From contig CANQQF010000005.1 of assembly GCA_947625985.1 (NCBI GenBank), positions 1 through 64,000 on the forward strand: DNA of 64,000 nt. Reading direction: 5' to 3'. The position numbers were made by a program, and so were the translations under genes. Each line of letters begins with the position of its first letter. Within the stretch, counting starts at the first letter, position 1. This stretch comes from an uncultured Clostridia bacterium. GTDB taxonomy: Bacteria; Bacillota_A; Clostridia; TANB77; CAG-508. Under the pieces are notes generated by a model that saw nothing but the letters and a program-made list of their open reading frames with translations, had not been told where the DNA came from and searched no databases. This document shows positions 1-8,558 of this stretch, piece by piece.

Positions 1-1109
1 CTATATTTAAAATAGTATTTTACTTTTCCAAAAAATGTTTTTTTACATTCTAAAAATGTCGAAATTTGTCTTTCTTTTGCTAAATATTCTAATTCTAAAG
101 TAGTAGCTTCAATTTTTAATTCTTTAAGCATCTTATCATATTTCTTTATTAACATACTAGCTTCTTTTTCTTTTCTAGTAGCTTCTTTATATTGGTCATT
201 GATAAATTGAGGTATATTTTCATATTTTATTAGCTTCTTTTCATGATAAAACTCAATTCCACCATTTTTACTAATATTTGTTTCAAATTTAAAAAAATGT
301 GCTAACTCTGTTTGTAAAATAAACATTGCTTTCAACAATTTATAAAATTTAATAGCTTCTTCTCTGGTTGACAATTTTATACGATATGGGCTCTTGATTT
401 TTCCATAAACTTGAGTTTCTCCTATAATTTGTATAGACATATTTCCAAGTCTATCATATACCTCATAAATTAAAGGCCAGTCACTAGTAAAACTCCACAA
501 ATAGTTTTCTATATCCTCAAATTGTCTTCTTCTTAAGAAATTATTTGAATATTCAACATTTCTAATTGGTACAAATATTTTACCTGCTCTTCTTGTCTCT
601 AGTTGTCTTTTTAATAAGTAGAAAAATGTTGAATAATCTGAATCTTCAGTTGGTACAATCATAAAATATTTATTAGTCTCTTCTGAATAGTAAATTTGCC
701 ACAAATAATTACCATCATATTTAACCTTAAAAGGAATCCTCTTATTAAGTTCTTTTTGTTCTTCTTCAACTTTTTGAATTTCCTCTATTTTTACATCTTG
801 CAACATTTTTAAAAACATTGTATGATATACAACATTTTTTTCGCTTATATTATCTAAGTAATCGCATAATGGTCTAGCTTTTTTATATTTTTTTTCAATT
901 TCATCTAATCTATGTGTTGGTGATAACAAAATTTGAATATCTTTTATTGGAATATATCTATATTGTTTGTATTGATTTTCGTCATAACCTTTCAAAGCAA
1001 TAAATTCAACTGGTTCATACGTCTGTAAATGTTTTGGTATACGGTTCAAATCGAGTCCTAAATATTTTAATTTTTCTTTTATATTATCTGCTTTCATAGT
1101 TGTTGCCAA
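1..1109 (-). CDS. Hypothetical protein, 3' end cut by window edge
   Basis: A continuous reading frame of about 369 codons runs off the left edge of the window. I prefer the TTG at 1109 (MATTMKADN...) because an AAAGGAGAG Shine-Dalgarno at 1118-1126 lies about 10 nt upstream; the in-frame ATG at 1097 would be 22 nt away. The protein is soluble and highly charged, has no membrane segment, and its visible C-terminal part is Lys/Glu-rich and probably coiled coil. It lies 29 nt downstream of the polysaccharide deacetylase gene and is probably co-transcribed with it. I do not recognise the family. That it is a real gene is well supported by the long open frame and the ribosome site. Confidence 0.75.
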   Translation of the reverse strand, partial: MATTMKADNIKEKLKYLGLDLNRIPKHLQTYEPVEFIALKGYDENQYKQYRYIPIKDIQILLSPTHRLDEIEKKYKKARPLCDYLDNISEKNVVYHTMFLKMLQDVKIEEIQKVEEEQKELNKRIPFKVKYDGNYLWQIYYSEETNKYFMIVPTEDSDYSTFFYLLKRQLETRRAGKIFVPIRNVEYSNNFLRRRQFEDIENYLWSFTSDWPLIYEVYDRLGNMSIQIIGETQVYGKIKSPYRIKLSTREEAIKFYKLLKAMFILQTELAHFFKFETNISKNGGIEFYHEKKLIKYENIPQFINDQYKEATRKEKEASMLIKKYDKMLKELKIEATTLELEYLAKERQISTFLECKKTFFGKVKYYFKY

Positions 1110-1138
1110 AAGCTCTTCTCTCCTTTCTGCTTTTACAT

Positions 1139-2212
1139 TTATTTGATTATTTCATAGAAATTTACAAATTCATACCCTCTATCTCTAAAATAAGCAATAA
1201 TCTGAGGTAGAGCTTCTACCGTTGTAACTTTCTCCTGAGAATCATGCATTAATAGTACTACACTATTCTGATTTTTCACAGTTTCATCTGTTCGTGCTAT
1301 AAGCTTTTCAACGGGCAAACTATTCGCTTCAGCATCTCCTGACAAAGCATTCCAATCTACATTTACTATTTGATTTTCTAATAGTAATTGTTTTGCTTGA
1401 TTTTTTAAATCTGCATATTTTCCTCCTGCTAATCCTCCAGGAAATCTAAATAGATGTGGTTCGTACTCAGCTTCTCCAATTGCTCTTTGTATTGCTTGTA
1501 CACACTGTGTATACTCAGCAAGAACAGTGTCTACAGATGTATATATCTGAGAATAAACATGTGTATATCCATGGCTTGCAATATAATGCCCTTCATCATA
1601 GGCTCTTTTTACTAAATCTGGTTGAGCTTCAACTCTATTTCCAAGTTCAAAAAAAGTAGCTTTAATACCTTCTTGTTTTAATATGTCTAATATTGATGGA
1701 GTATTACTAGAAGGTCCATCATCAAAAGTTAAAAAAACTCTTTTTGTATCAGATTTGTATATATTTTTGATATTGTCCATTCCTTCTTGTGTAAGTTTTG
1801 GCAATTTTGCTTGTCTAGCTGCTTCTTTTTCTTTTTGTTGTCTAATTACTTCTGCTTCCTGTTCTTTTATCTCTATTATACGTTGTGCTTCTTCTTCTCT
1901 TCTTTCTTCCTCATTTTTTGAAACAATAGTTAATGTTCCTATAGTAATGACTACAACTACCAATGCTAATACTGATGACAATACTATAACTTTTTTTCTA
2001 TTTAGTTGTCTCTTTACTTCTATATGGTAAAAACTTGGTTTTGCCTCTGGATGCATCTTTTCTTTAAGATTATCATAAGCATCAATGATTTTATACTTTG
2101 TACTATTAAAAAATCTTTTTATTTTCTGCCAAAAATTAACTTTATCATATTGGGGAATTATATCTTTTATATCAACATTCTCTTTTGTATTATCAACTCG
2201 TTTCCATCTCAT
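1139..2212 (-). CDS. Membrane-anchored polysaccharide deacetylase (NodB domain)
   Basis: This is a predicted carbohydrate esterase family 4 enzyme removing N-acetyl groups from peptidoglycan or another N-acetylated glycan outside the cell. Residues 1-72 are a basic cytoplasmic segment, 74-98 one transmembrane helix, 100-135 a Glu/Lys/Arg-rich coiled coil and about 158-355 the NodB domain. The metal and catalytic motifs are present: TFDDGP at 162-167, HxxxH (H214, H218) in SHGYTH, RFPGG at 256-260 and LMHD at 321-324. A GGGGT ribosome site precedes the ATG and a sigma-A-like promoter lies at 2263-2291. The natural substrate cannot be read from the sequence; peptidoglycan is the usual one for membrane-anchored relatives in Firmicutes. 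Confidence 0.9.
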   Translation of the reverse strand: MRWKRVDNTKENVDIKDIIPQYDKVNFWQKIKRFFNSTKYKIIDAYDNLKEKMHPEAKPSFYHIEVKRQLNRKKVIVLSSVLALVVVVITIGTLTIVSKNEEERREEEAQRIIEIKEQEAEVIRQQKEKEAARQAKLPKLTQEGMDNIKNIYKSDTKRVFLTFDDGPSSNTPSILDILKQEGIKATFFELGNRVEAQPDLVKRAYDEGHYIASHGYTHVYSQIYTSVDTVLAEYTQCVQAIQRAIGEAEYEPHLFRFPGGLAGGKYADLKNQAKQLLLENQIVNVDWNALSGDAEANSLPVEKLIARTDETVKNQNSVVLLMHDSQEKVTTVEALPQIIAYFRDRGYEFVNFYEIIK

Positions 2213-2262
2213 TTTTACCCCTTCTATTTTTCTATATTTTTTAGCTCTTTTATTTCTACCTT

Positions 2263-2291
2263 ATTATACACTATATTCTTTTTTTTTACAA
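2263..2291 (-). promoter_or_regulatory. Sigma-A promoter for the deacetylase gene
   Basis: On the minus strand TTGTAA is followed, after exactly 17 bp, by a perfect TATAAT. It lies about 50 nt upstream of the deacetylase start codon, so the messenger would have a short leader. Confidence 0.6.
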
Positions 2292-2292
2292 T

Positions 2293-2379
2293 AAAAAATA
2301 ATTAATTTTAGAGCAGTAGTCAATTGAAGCTATTCTCAACTATCTTCAATCTGTAACTGTCAAAAATTAATTATTTTTT
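2293..2379. terminator. Long AT-rich inverted repeat, probable terminator
   Basis: Two perfect 17-bp arms (2293-2309 and 2363-2379) enclose a 53-nt loop that can itself fold: CAGT/ACTG and ATTGAAG/CTTCAAT pair inside. Read on the minus strand the distal arm ends in a run of T just after the ATPase stop codon, so it can terminate that transcript. The nested stems make it more elaborate than an ordinary terminator. Confidence 0.5.
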
Positions 2380-2382
2380 ATA

Positions 2383-5103
2383 TTATTCATCTTTTGTTGT
2401 ATTAATTTTGAAAAATTTAAATAATTCAACAACTATAATAGGCATTAAAATTAAAACAATTAATTCTAAAATGTTTTTACCTGGTAATACTGGTATACCA
2501 AATATAGCTCTTAATGGTGGTATTAATAATACTGCAAGCATTAATGCTACTGATACTAGTATTGCTAAAATTAATTTTGAATTGTTAAATACTTTTGTTT
2601 TAAATATAGATTTTTTATTATTTCTTATATTAAATACATGTATTAATTCTGAAAGGGCTAAAGTAGCAAATGCCATAGTTTGACCTACTGCTATTTTAGA
2701 CTGATTTAATGACATACCTGGAATTTGAGTTTCTACTGAAGCAATTCCTATAACAAAAGCTATAAGAGTAAGTAATCCAACCATTATTCCTTGATATACA
2801 ATTCTCCATGTATTTCCTTTTGTGAATACTCCTTGTTGTGGCTTTACAGGTTTTCTTTTCATTATTCCTGGCTCTGCAGGATCAAATGCTAACGCCAATG
2901 CAGGTAAAGAATCTGTTATTAAATTTACCCACAAAATATGTATTGGTAATAATATTTCAACAACTTTGATATCTGTTATATAAAAACATTTAGCAATTAA
3001 TGGTGCAAATACTGTTGCTAAAAAGATTGCAATAATTTCTCCAATGTTACTTGATAATAAAAATTGAATAACTTTTAGTATGTTATCATATATTCTTCTT
3101 CCTTCCTCTACTGCAGACACTATTGTTGCAAAGTTATCATCTGTTAATATAACATCAGCTGCTTCTTTTGCAACATCAGTTCCAACAATTCCCATTGCAC
3201 AACCAATATTTGCTTTCTTTAATGCTGGACTATCATTTACACCATCACCTGTCATAGCAACTATTTCGCCATTCTTTTGCCATGCATTTACAATTCTAAC
3301 TTTATGTTCTGGTGATACTCTAGCATATACACTATAATTTCTTATATTTTTAATCAAATCCTCATCAGATATTTTCTCTAATTCACTTCCTGTTAAAGCT
3401 TCACTTTCATCTGATAAAATTCCTAAATCTTTAGCAATAGCCATTGCAGTTATTTTATGATCTCCTGTTATCATAACAGTTTTAATTCCAGCTGTTTTAC
3501 ATTTTTGAACTGCAAGTTTAGCTTCTTCTCTAGGAGGATCAATCATTCCAACCATTCCAATAAATGTCAAATCACTTTCTAAATTTTTCATTTCTTCTTC
3601 AGATGGAATATGATCAATCTCTTTATATGCACAAGCTAATACTCTTAATGCATCTTTGGCCATTTCTTCATTATGTTTCTTTATTGATTTTTTATAAGTT
3701 TTTAAATCTTTTTTTATCTCGTTGTTACTTAAATATGAATTACATCTTTCAAGTAATTCATCAACTCCACCTTTTGTATAAACAATATATTTATCTTCAT
3801 CTTTGTTTACAGTTGTCATTAATTTTCTTTCTGAATCAAAAGGTATTTCTTTAATGCGAGGTTTCTTTACTTCATTAACTTTTACACCTAACTTTATTGC
3901 CATATCTACTAATGCTGTTTCAGTAGGATCTCCTGTTAATTCTCCTTTTTCTCCTATTTTTGTATCATTACATAGTAAATTAGCATAAATTAATTTTTTT
4001 AAATCCTCATCAATAGTAAGTTCTTTTAATTCAGAAATTCTTTTTGTTTCACCATTTATGTATATCTTTAAAGTTGTCATTTTATTTTGTGTAAGTGTTC
4101 CTGTTTTATCTGAGCAAATTACTGTTGCACTTCCCAAAGTTTCAACTGACGGTAATTTCTTTACTATAGCATGCTTTTTAACCATTTTTTGTACACCAAT
4201 TGCTAGCACTATTGTAGCTACTGCTACTAATCCTTCTGGAATTGCTGCAACTGCTAAACTTACTGCTGTCATAAACATTTCTAATACTTCTTTACCTTGT
4301 AATAAACCTATTCCAAAAATCACAAAACATATAATTATAGCTACTATTCCTAATGTTTTTCCTAATTTATTTAATTTTTGTTGAAGTGGTGTTTCTTGAT
4401 CTTCAACTTGATTAATCATTCCAGCAATTTTACCTACTTCAGTTTGCATTCCTGTTTCAACAACTATTCCTTTTCCTCTACCATATGTTATTAAACTTGA
4501 TGAAAATAACATATTATTCCTGTCGCCTAATTCAACTTCGCCATCTAATTTATCAATCTGTTTTTCTACAGGAACTGATTCTCCTGTTAATGATGATTCT
4601 TGAGATTTTAGATTAACAGCTTCGACTATTCTTAAATCGGCTGGAATATAATCTCCTGTATCTAAAACTACTATATCTCCAGGTACTAAGTTTTTTGAAG
4701 GTGTTACTTTAACTTTTCCATTTCTTATTACTTTAGATGCATGATCTGTTAACCTTTGTAAAGCCTCAAGTGATTTCTCTGCTTTATTTTCCTGTGAAAC
4801 TCCTATAATTGCATTTACTAATACTACAATCAAAATAACTATTGTATCAGTAAGACCTTCACCTTCAGCAACTCCTACAACTCCTGAAACGATTGCCGCG
4901 ATAATCAAAATAATTATTGAAAAATCTTTGAACTGATCCAAAAATTTTTGTAGTAATCCTTTTTTCTTTTTGGTTTGCAATTCATTAGCTCCAAATTTTT
5001 CTCTTTTTTCAGTTACTTGTTTATCTGAAAGTCCTTTTTCAATATTAGTTTCTAGCTTTTTTTCAACATCCTTAATTTCTAGGTTAAACCACTGTTTTTT
5101 CAT
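2383..5103 (-). CDS. P-type Ca2+/Mn2+-transporting ATPase
   Basis: An ATP-driven cation exporter of the SERCA/PMCA-like P2 group, 906 residues. Visible landmarks are TGES at 173-176 (actuator domain), PEGL at 289-292 in helix M4, the phosphorylated Asp in DKTGT at 332-336, TGDGVND at 618-624, and the M6 ion-site stretch NLITDSLPALALAFDP. The longer frame begins 18 codons upstream, but GGAGAG just before the ATG at 5103 decides the start; the longer form would also start inside the riboswitch terminator. A Mn2+ riboswitch controls the leader. In other Firmicutes ATPases under this riboswitch export Mn2+ and Ca2+, so I infer Mn2+/Ca2+ efflux here; selectivity is not proved by sequence. Confidence 0.93.
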   Translation of the reverse strand: MKKQWFNLEIKDVEKKLETNIEKGLSDKQVTEKREKFGANELQTKKKKGLLQKFLDQFKDFSIIILIIAAIVSGVVGVAEGEGLTDTIVILIVVLVNAIIGVSQENKAEKSLEALQRLTDHASKVIRNGKVKVTPSKNLVPGDIVVLDTGDYIPADLRIVEAVNLKSQESSLTGESVPVEKQIDKLDGEVELGDRNNMLFSSSLITYGRGKGIVVETGMQTEVGKIAGMINQVEDQETPLQQKLNKLGKTLGIVAIIICFVIFGIGLLQGKEVLEMFMTAVSLAVAAIPEGLVAVATIVLAIGVQKMVKKHAIVKKLPSVETLGSATVICSDKTGTLTQNKMTTLKIYINGETKRISELKELTIDEDLKKLIYANLLCNDTKIGEKGELTGDPTETALVDMAIKLGVKVNEVKKPRIKEIPFDSERKLMTTVNKDEDKYIVYTKGGVDELLERCNSYLSNNEIKKDLKTYKKSIKKHNEEMAKDALRVLACAYKEIDHIPSEEEMKNLESDLTFIGMVGMIDPPREEAKLAVQKCKTAGIKTVMITGDHKITAMAIAKDLGILSDESEALTGSELEKISDEDLIKNIRNYSVYARVSPEHKVRIVNAWQKNGEIVAMTGDGVNDSPALKKANIGCAMGIVGTDVAKEAADVILTDDNFATIVSAVEEGRRIYDNILKVIQFLLSSNIGEIIAIFLATVFAPLIAKCFYITDIKVVEILLPIHILWVNLITDSLPALALAFDPAEPGIMKRKPVKPQQGVFTKGNTWRIVYQGIMVGLLTLIAFVIGIASVETQIPGMSLNQSKIAVGQTMAFATLALSELIHVFNIRNNKKSIFKTKVFNNSKLILAILVSVALMLAVLLIPPLRAIFGIPVLPGKNILELIVLILMPIIVVELFKFFKINTTKDE

Positions 5104-5146
5104 CAACTCTCTCCTTTTTATTAAATTTATTACTATGTAAAAGTAC

Positions 5147-5188
5147 AAAAAAAGCAAGCCTTCAAAGGTTCCCCTTAAAAGTCTTGCT
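5147..5188 (-). terminator. Intrinsic terminator controlled by the riboswitch
   Basis: A 16-position imperfect stem (AGCAAG...CTTGCT outer part, loop about GGAA) is followed by seven T on the minus strand. Its 5' arm uses the same bases (AGCAAGAC and CTTTTAA) that form the 3' half of the riboswitch aptamer, so aptamer and terminator exclude each other. This predicts a metal-ON switch. Confidence 0.8.
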
Positions 5189-5268
5189 TACTTTTTTCAA
5201 AGTTTACTAACCAGATGTGTAGGACATCGCGACTGTTGATTAGCAATTTATAAGCTACTCCCTTTTAA
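5175..5268 (-). promoter_or_regulatory. yybP-ykoY manganese riboswitch aptamer
   Basis: The minus-strand leader has the hallmarks of the yybP-ykoY family: a 7-bp P1 helix (TTAAAAG with CTTTTAA), the conserved GGGAGTAGC after the 5' strand and AGCAAGAC before the 3' strand. Between them are a CTAATC/GGTTAG helix and a GATGT/ACATC hairpin. The family binds Mn2+. Its place, between a sigma-A promoter and an ATPase gene and overlapping a terminator, matches the known Mn2+-ON transcriptional arrangement. Confidence 0.87.
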
Positions 5269-5281
5269 TTTATTACTATAT

Positions 5282-5310
5282 TTTATACTTCTAATCTTTA
5301 GTTTTTTCAA
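5282..5310 (-). promoter_or_regulatory. Sigma-A promoter of the riboswitch-ATPase unit
   Basis: TTGAAA and TATAAA on the minus strand are separated by 17 bp. The predicted start of transcription lies a few bases before the first paired base of the riboswitch. Confidence 0.7.
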
Positions 5311-5334
5311 AATAACTATTTTATTCAATAATAT

Positions 5335-5409
5335 TGGTGACCCCTACGGGAATCGAACCCATGATTCCACCTTGAGAGGGTGGCGTCTTAACCGCTTGAC
5401 CAAGGGGCC
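5335..5409 (-). tRNA. tRNA-Glu (anticodon CTC)
   Basis: The minus strand folds as a complete cloverleaf. The acceptor arm is GGCCCCT/AGGGGTC (one G-T pair), the D loop contains AAGCGGTTAAGA, the anticodon arm is CCACC-CTCTCAA-GGTGG, the T arm holds GGTTCGATTCC, and CCA is encoded. The loop positions give anticodon CTC, reading GAG. The CTC form of tRNA-Glu is less common than TTC in very AT-rich genomes, where a single TTC tRNA often suffices. Confidence 0.95.
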
Positions 5410-5458
5410 ATATTGTACCTTGTTATTTATATCATTTTTTCTTGTTTTAGTCAAGGCA

Positions 5459-5854
5459 CTATCTTATTTTAGCAAAAATTTCTTTTAATCTATCATGCTT
5501 GCCTGTCATAAATAAAAATCCTATTAAAGCTTCAAAAGCTGTTGCATGCATATATTCATGTACATTAGCATGCTTTGGTAGATGATAATTTTTTGCATTC
5601 CTACCTCTTCTAACTATTTCTTTTTCATCCTCAGTTAAATCATCATAAATTTTTTCTAGTATTTTTGCCTGAGCTTGTGCTTTAACATATTTTATTGACT
5701 CTATATGTAATTTATGTGGTTTTAAGTTTGTTTCATTTACTAAATTTGTTCTAATATAAAGTTCATAAACCGCATCCCCCACATACGCCCATGTAAGTGG
5801 TGAAAGCAAATTAATTTCATCTTCACTTCTTCTTATATTTATCCATTCGTCCAT
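5459..5854 (-). CDS. mrnC: Mini-ribonuclease III
   Basis: A 131-residue RNase III-like enzyme without the double-stranded RNA binding domain; in Bacillus it matures 23S rRNA. The catalytic helix GDAVYELYIR is at residues 26-35, and a second conserved acidic helix (ATAFEALIGFLF) lies near residue 105. Length and motif order fit the family. Its start overlaps the end of rbgA by 16 bp, so the two are probably translationally coupled. A GGGAG site sits 12 nt upstream, rather far. In Bacillus mrnC is usually beside cysS; here it is paired with another ribosome-maturation gene, which makes functional sense. Confidence 0.93.
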   Translation of the reverse strand: MDEWINIRRSEDEINLLSPLTWAYVGDAVYELYIRTNLVNETNLKPHKLHIESIKYVKAQAQAKILEKIYDDLTEDEKEIVRRGRNAKNYHLPKHANVHEYMHATAFEALIGFLFMTGKHDRLKEIFAKIR

Positions 5855-6741
5855 TCGATTGTTATTCTCCCTATTATTCCATTTTTGTATTCGTCTAATA
5901 ATATTTTTGCTGTTTTCTCTTCATCAATATTTCCTCCAGATATAATGCATCCTCTCTTTTTACCTATTTCCAAAAACACATCATATATATTACTATTTTC
6001 ATCTTGCTCTTGATTTAGTAATTTATCAACTGATTCTATTGATATTTTATATCTATCACATAATTTATCTTTATAATTTTCAATCAAGAATTTCGTTAGA
6101 TAATATGCAACTTCAGTTTTATCTAAAATATCTTCACGTATTGTTCCTGTAAAAGCTAAATGTAAGGCAATTTCATCATTTTCAAACTTTGGCCATAATA
6201 TACCCGGTGTATCAAGTAACTCTACTTTTTCATTAACTCTAATCCATTGTTTCTGTTTTGTAACTCCAGGCTTATTTCCTACTCCTGCAGTTTTCTTTTT
6301 TGATATTCTATTTATAAAAGATGATTTTCCCACATTAGGAATTCCAATTACCATGGCTCTGACTTTTCTTCCAACTCTACCCTTTCCATATTGTTGTTTC
6401 ATTTCATCTTTCATAAATTTTTCTATTTCTTTTATACAAATTTCTATTCCCATTCCAGAATTTGAATTTGTTAAAATGGCAGGTATATTTTTATTTCTAA
6501 AATAGTTTACCCACCTTTGATTTTGTTTTTCATCTGCTAAATCACATTTATTTAATACTATTATCTTTTTCTTATTTTTTATCACTTCTGCTATATCAGG
6601 ATTTTGACTTGCTACTGGTATTCTTGCATCTAATATTTCTATTACTACATCTACTAACTTTAAGTCTTCAGATATTTGCCTCTTAGTTTTTGCCATATGA
6701 CCTGGATACCAATTTATATTTGTTTTATTTTCTTTATCCAT
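5839..6741 (-). CDS. rbgA: Ribosome biogenesis GTPase A
   Basis: A circularly permuted GTPase (YlqF/RbgA) needed for late 50S subunit assembly. The G4 motif NKCD (64-67) precedes the G1 P-loop GIPNVGKS (133-140) and the G3 DTPG (177-180), the hallmark permutation, and the N-terminus carries the family signature WYPGHMAK. The C-terminal helical domain follows. The start is the ATG at 6741: GAGGAG lies 10 nt upstream, inside the slightly longer TTG-initiated frame. Product length is 300 residues, normal for the family. mrnC follows with an overlap. Confidence 0.95.
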   Translation of the reverse strand: MDKENKTNINWYPGHMAKTKRQISEDLKLVDVVIEILDARIPVASQNPDIAEVIKNKKKIIVLNKCDLADEKQNQRWVNYFRNKNIPAILTNSNSGMGIEICIKEIEKFMKDEMKQQYGKGRVGRKVRAMVIGIPNVGKSSFINRISKKKTAGVGNKPGVTKQKQWIRVNEKVELLDTPGILWPKFENDEIALHLAFTGTIREDILDKTEVAYYLTKFLIENYKDKLCDRYKISIESVDKLLNQEQDENSNIYDVFLEIGKKRGCIISGGNIDEEKTAKILLDEYKNGIIGRITIEWTNG

Positions 6742-6790
6742 TATTATTTTTCTCCTCAAGAACTGTTTGTTTTTTTATCTTGATATATAG

Positions 6791-6840
6791 TAACAACTAT
6801 AATAATTATAAACATTTTGTTATAATCATTATAGTTGTTA
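6791..6840. repeat. 21-bp AT-rich inverted repeat
   Basis: Arms 6791-6811 and 6820-6840 pair over 21 bp with one A-C mismatch around an 8-nt loop. Neither side ends in a convincing T run, so it is not a typical terminator, although it sits between the small membrane protein gene and rbgA. It may be an RNA-stabilising hairpin or the remnant of a short palindromic element. Confidence 0.6.
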
Positions 6841-6894
6841 TCTCTTAGATTCATATTGTTTAGTTAACTTTATATTACTAATGTGTATTTAATA

Positions 6895-7365
6895 TTAGAA
6901 TTTATAGTTATTTCTATCTGCTCTTTCATCAAATTCTCTATCAAAGTTTTCATTTTTATAGAACCAATCTGTTTTCTTATCTTTTGGGTTTGCAATTCTT
7001 GCTTTATCTGCAAGCATGTCTAATAAAACTGCTATCGGTAAAATTATTCCAATAATAGATACTAGAGCTCCAATAGTATTATTTACAGATACTGTCCCAT
7101 TCATTATTGAATATAAATTACTAAATGCTTCAGATCCAAAATAATATCCATAAGAAATTAAATATAATATAGCTCCTATAATTTTTCTCTTTATAATTAA
7201 ACAAGCACATATAAGCACTACAAATAATAATATGATTTCTACAGTTATATTAGACGATTGTATCACAAATTCTCTATTCATTGAACTCATAACTGCAACA
7301 ATTACCCTAAATACCCAAAACATAAACATAAATACTACTATCATCCATGTTGAAAAGTTTTTCAT
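6895..7365 (-). CDS. Four-helix membrane protein, unknown function
   Basis: A 156-residue protein with four predicted membrane helices near residues 7-25, 38-58, 63-85 and 94-117 and a charged, Asp/Arg/Asn-rich cytoplasmic tail of about 35 residues ending in NYKF. The ATG at 7365 is preceded at 6 nt by GAGGTG; a GTG nine bases upstream lies inside this Shine-Dalgarno and is rejected. It follows the ireB-ruvX-DUF1292 group on the same strand, with a GC-rich hairpin between. I do not recognise a family. Confidence 0.72.
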   Translation of the reverse strand: MKNFSTWMIVVFMFMFWVFRVIVAVMSSMNREFVIQSSNITVEIILLFVVLICACLIIKRKIIGAILYLISYGYYFGSEAFSNLYSIMNGTVSVNNTIGALVSIIGIILPIAVLLDMLADKARIANPKDKKTDWFYKNENFDREFDERADRNNYKF

Positions 7366-7394
7366 TTGTTTCACCTCTTGTTAAAAATATTTTT

Positions 7395-7426
7395 TTAGGC
7401 GGATTGTATAATATCCATCCGCCTAA
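7395..7426. other. GC-rich 10-bp hairpin
   Basis: TTAGGCGGAT and ATCCGCCTAA form a perfect 10-bp stem with a 12-nt loop between the DUF1292 stop codon and the next gene's ribosome site. On the minus strand seven A follow, then a T run, so termination is doubtful. The stem is strikingly GC-rich against its surroundings. Confidence 0.5.
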
Positions 7427-7438
7427 TCCACTTTTATA

Positions 7439-7753
7439 TTAGTCTACAAAATCAAAATCATTTTTAAACTTTTCTTTAAATATTTCAAATACTTGATTTA
7501 ATATTGATTCATCTTCTACACTAATGTAAGATTCCTCTTCATCATCAGGAGTATCTTTATCTTCAATTTGAAGTATTACTACTTCTCCTTCTTCTTCTTC
7601 TCCTTCTGTTGTAACAGGTAATAAAATTACATACTCTTCATCGTTTAATTCTACTAAATCTAAGAACTCAAACTTAACTTCATTTCCATCTTCATCTTTC
7701 AAAGTTATGATATTATCAAATTCTTCATTTTCATTGATGTTTTCTTCGTTCAT
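7439..7753 (-). CDS. DUF1292 family protein (YrzB-like)
   Basis: A small acidic protein of 104 residues with the DUF1292 core, seen as ITLKDEDGNEVKFEFLDLVE near residues 16-35 followed by a strand ending YVILLPV. Glu/Asp make up much of the rest. It follows ruvX and ireB in the order found in Bacillus (yrzL-yrrK-yrzB), which supports the call. The biochemical role of the family is not established. A GAAAGGAG ribosome site precedes the ATG. Confidence 0.88.
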   Translation of the reverse strand: MNEENINENEEFDNIITLKDEDGNEVKFEFLDLVELNDEEYVILLPVTTEGEEEEGEVVILQIEDKDTPDDEEESYISVEDESILNQVFEIFKEKFKNDFDFVD

Positions 7754-7859
7754 TTTATTCTCCTTTCTCGAATATCTCTATCCTTAGAAAATCTATGACG
7801 ATTTTCTATATAATAATAACGTATTTAAAAGAATTTTGCAATATTTTTTTTTATTTTAT

Positions 7860-8291
7860 TTAATTGTTTTTCCTCTTATTAATATAGCTTTCCAAAATAT
7901 ACTCTGCTGAAATAGTATCAACTATTGATTTTTTCTTGTTTTTGTTTATATCCAATAAATTCATAGTCTTATGTGCTTCAACAGTTGTCAGTCTTTCATC
8001 CATCGTTTCTATATTATATTTATTATATTTGCACTTAAGTTTATGAATAAATTTTTCTGTAATTTCAGCTCTTTCTGATTTCGTACCATTCATATTTAAT
8101 GGCATTCCAACTACAATTGTATCTATTTCATATTTTTCTAATATTTCGTCTAATCTTTTTAAAATAATTTTATCTGAATTTTTTCTTTCAATTGTTTCTA
8201 ATCCTTGTACAGTAATGTTAAGTGGATCTGTTATTGCTATTCCTACTCTAGCATCACCGTAATCTATTCCTAATATTCTTTTACTATTCAT
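7860..8291 (-). CDS. ruvX: RuvX/YqgF Holliday junction resolvase-like nuclease
   Basis: An RNase H-fold protein of 143 residues implicated in pre-16S rRNA 5' processing and possibly Holliday junction resolution. The catalytic strand [12 protein letters not shown] is at residues 8-19, [10 protein letters not shown] near residue 78 and MDERLTT near residue 110, all family signatures. The ATG at 8291 overlaps the ireB stop region; AGGA lies 7 nt upstream, while an alternative TTG at 8297 would touch the Shine-Dalgarno. The overlap indicates translational coupling with ireB. Confidence 0.93.
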   Translation of the reverse strand: MNSKRILGIDYGDARVGIAITDPLNITVQGLETIERKNSDKIILKRLDEILEKYEIDTIVVGMPLNMNGTKSERAEITEKFIHKLKCKYNKYNIETMDERLTTVEAHKTMNLLDINKNKKKSIVDTISAEYILESYINKRKNN

Positions 8292-8541
8292 CGTCAATTC
8301 CTATATAATTTTTTACCATTTTTTCTAACAATTCATCTCTCTCTATTGATCTTATTTTATTTCTTGCATCATTATGACTAGTTATATATGTTGGATCTCC
8401 TGATAAAATATATCCTACTAGCTGATTAATTGGATTATATCCCTTTTCAACTAGGGAATTATACACTTCTTTCAGAGTTTCTTTAACTTTTGCATTTTCT
8501 TCTCTGTAAACTTCGAAACTCATTGTTTTATCAAATTCCAT
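8284..8541 (-). CDS. ireB: IreB family regulatory phosphoprotein
   Basis: An 85-residue helical protein with the family pattern: the N-terminal DKTMSF, the central [25 protein letters not shown] and [13 protein letters not shown]. In Enterococcus IreB is a substrate of the Ser/Thr kinase IreK and affects cephalosporin tolerance. Here the N-terminal Thr/Ser after DK is conserved. It has a strong AAAGGAGG site and is followed by ruvX with overlapping ends. The gene order ireB-ruvX-DUF1292 matches that seen across Firmicutes. Confidence 0.92.
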   Translation of the reverse strand: MEFDKTMSFEVYREENAKVKETLKEVYNSLVEKGYNPINQLVGYILSGDPTYITSHNDARNKIRSIERDELLEKMVKNYIGIDDE

Positions 8542-8558
8542 AATACTCTATACCTCCT

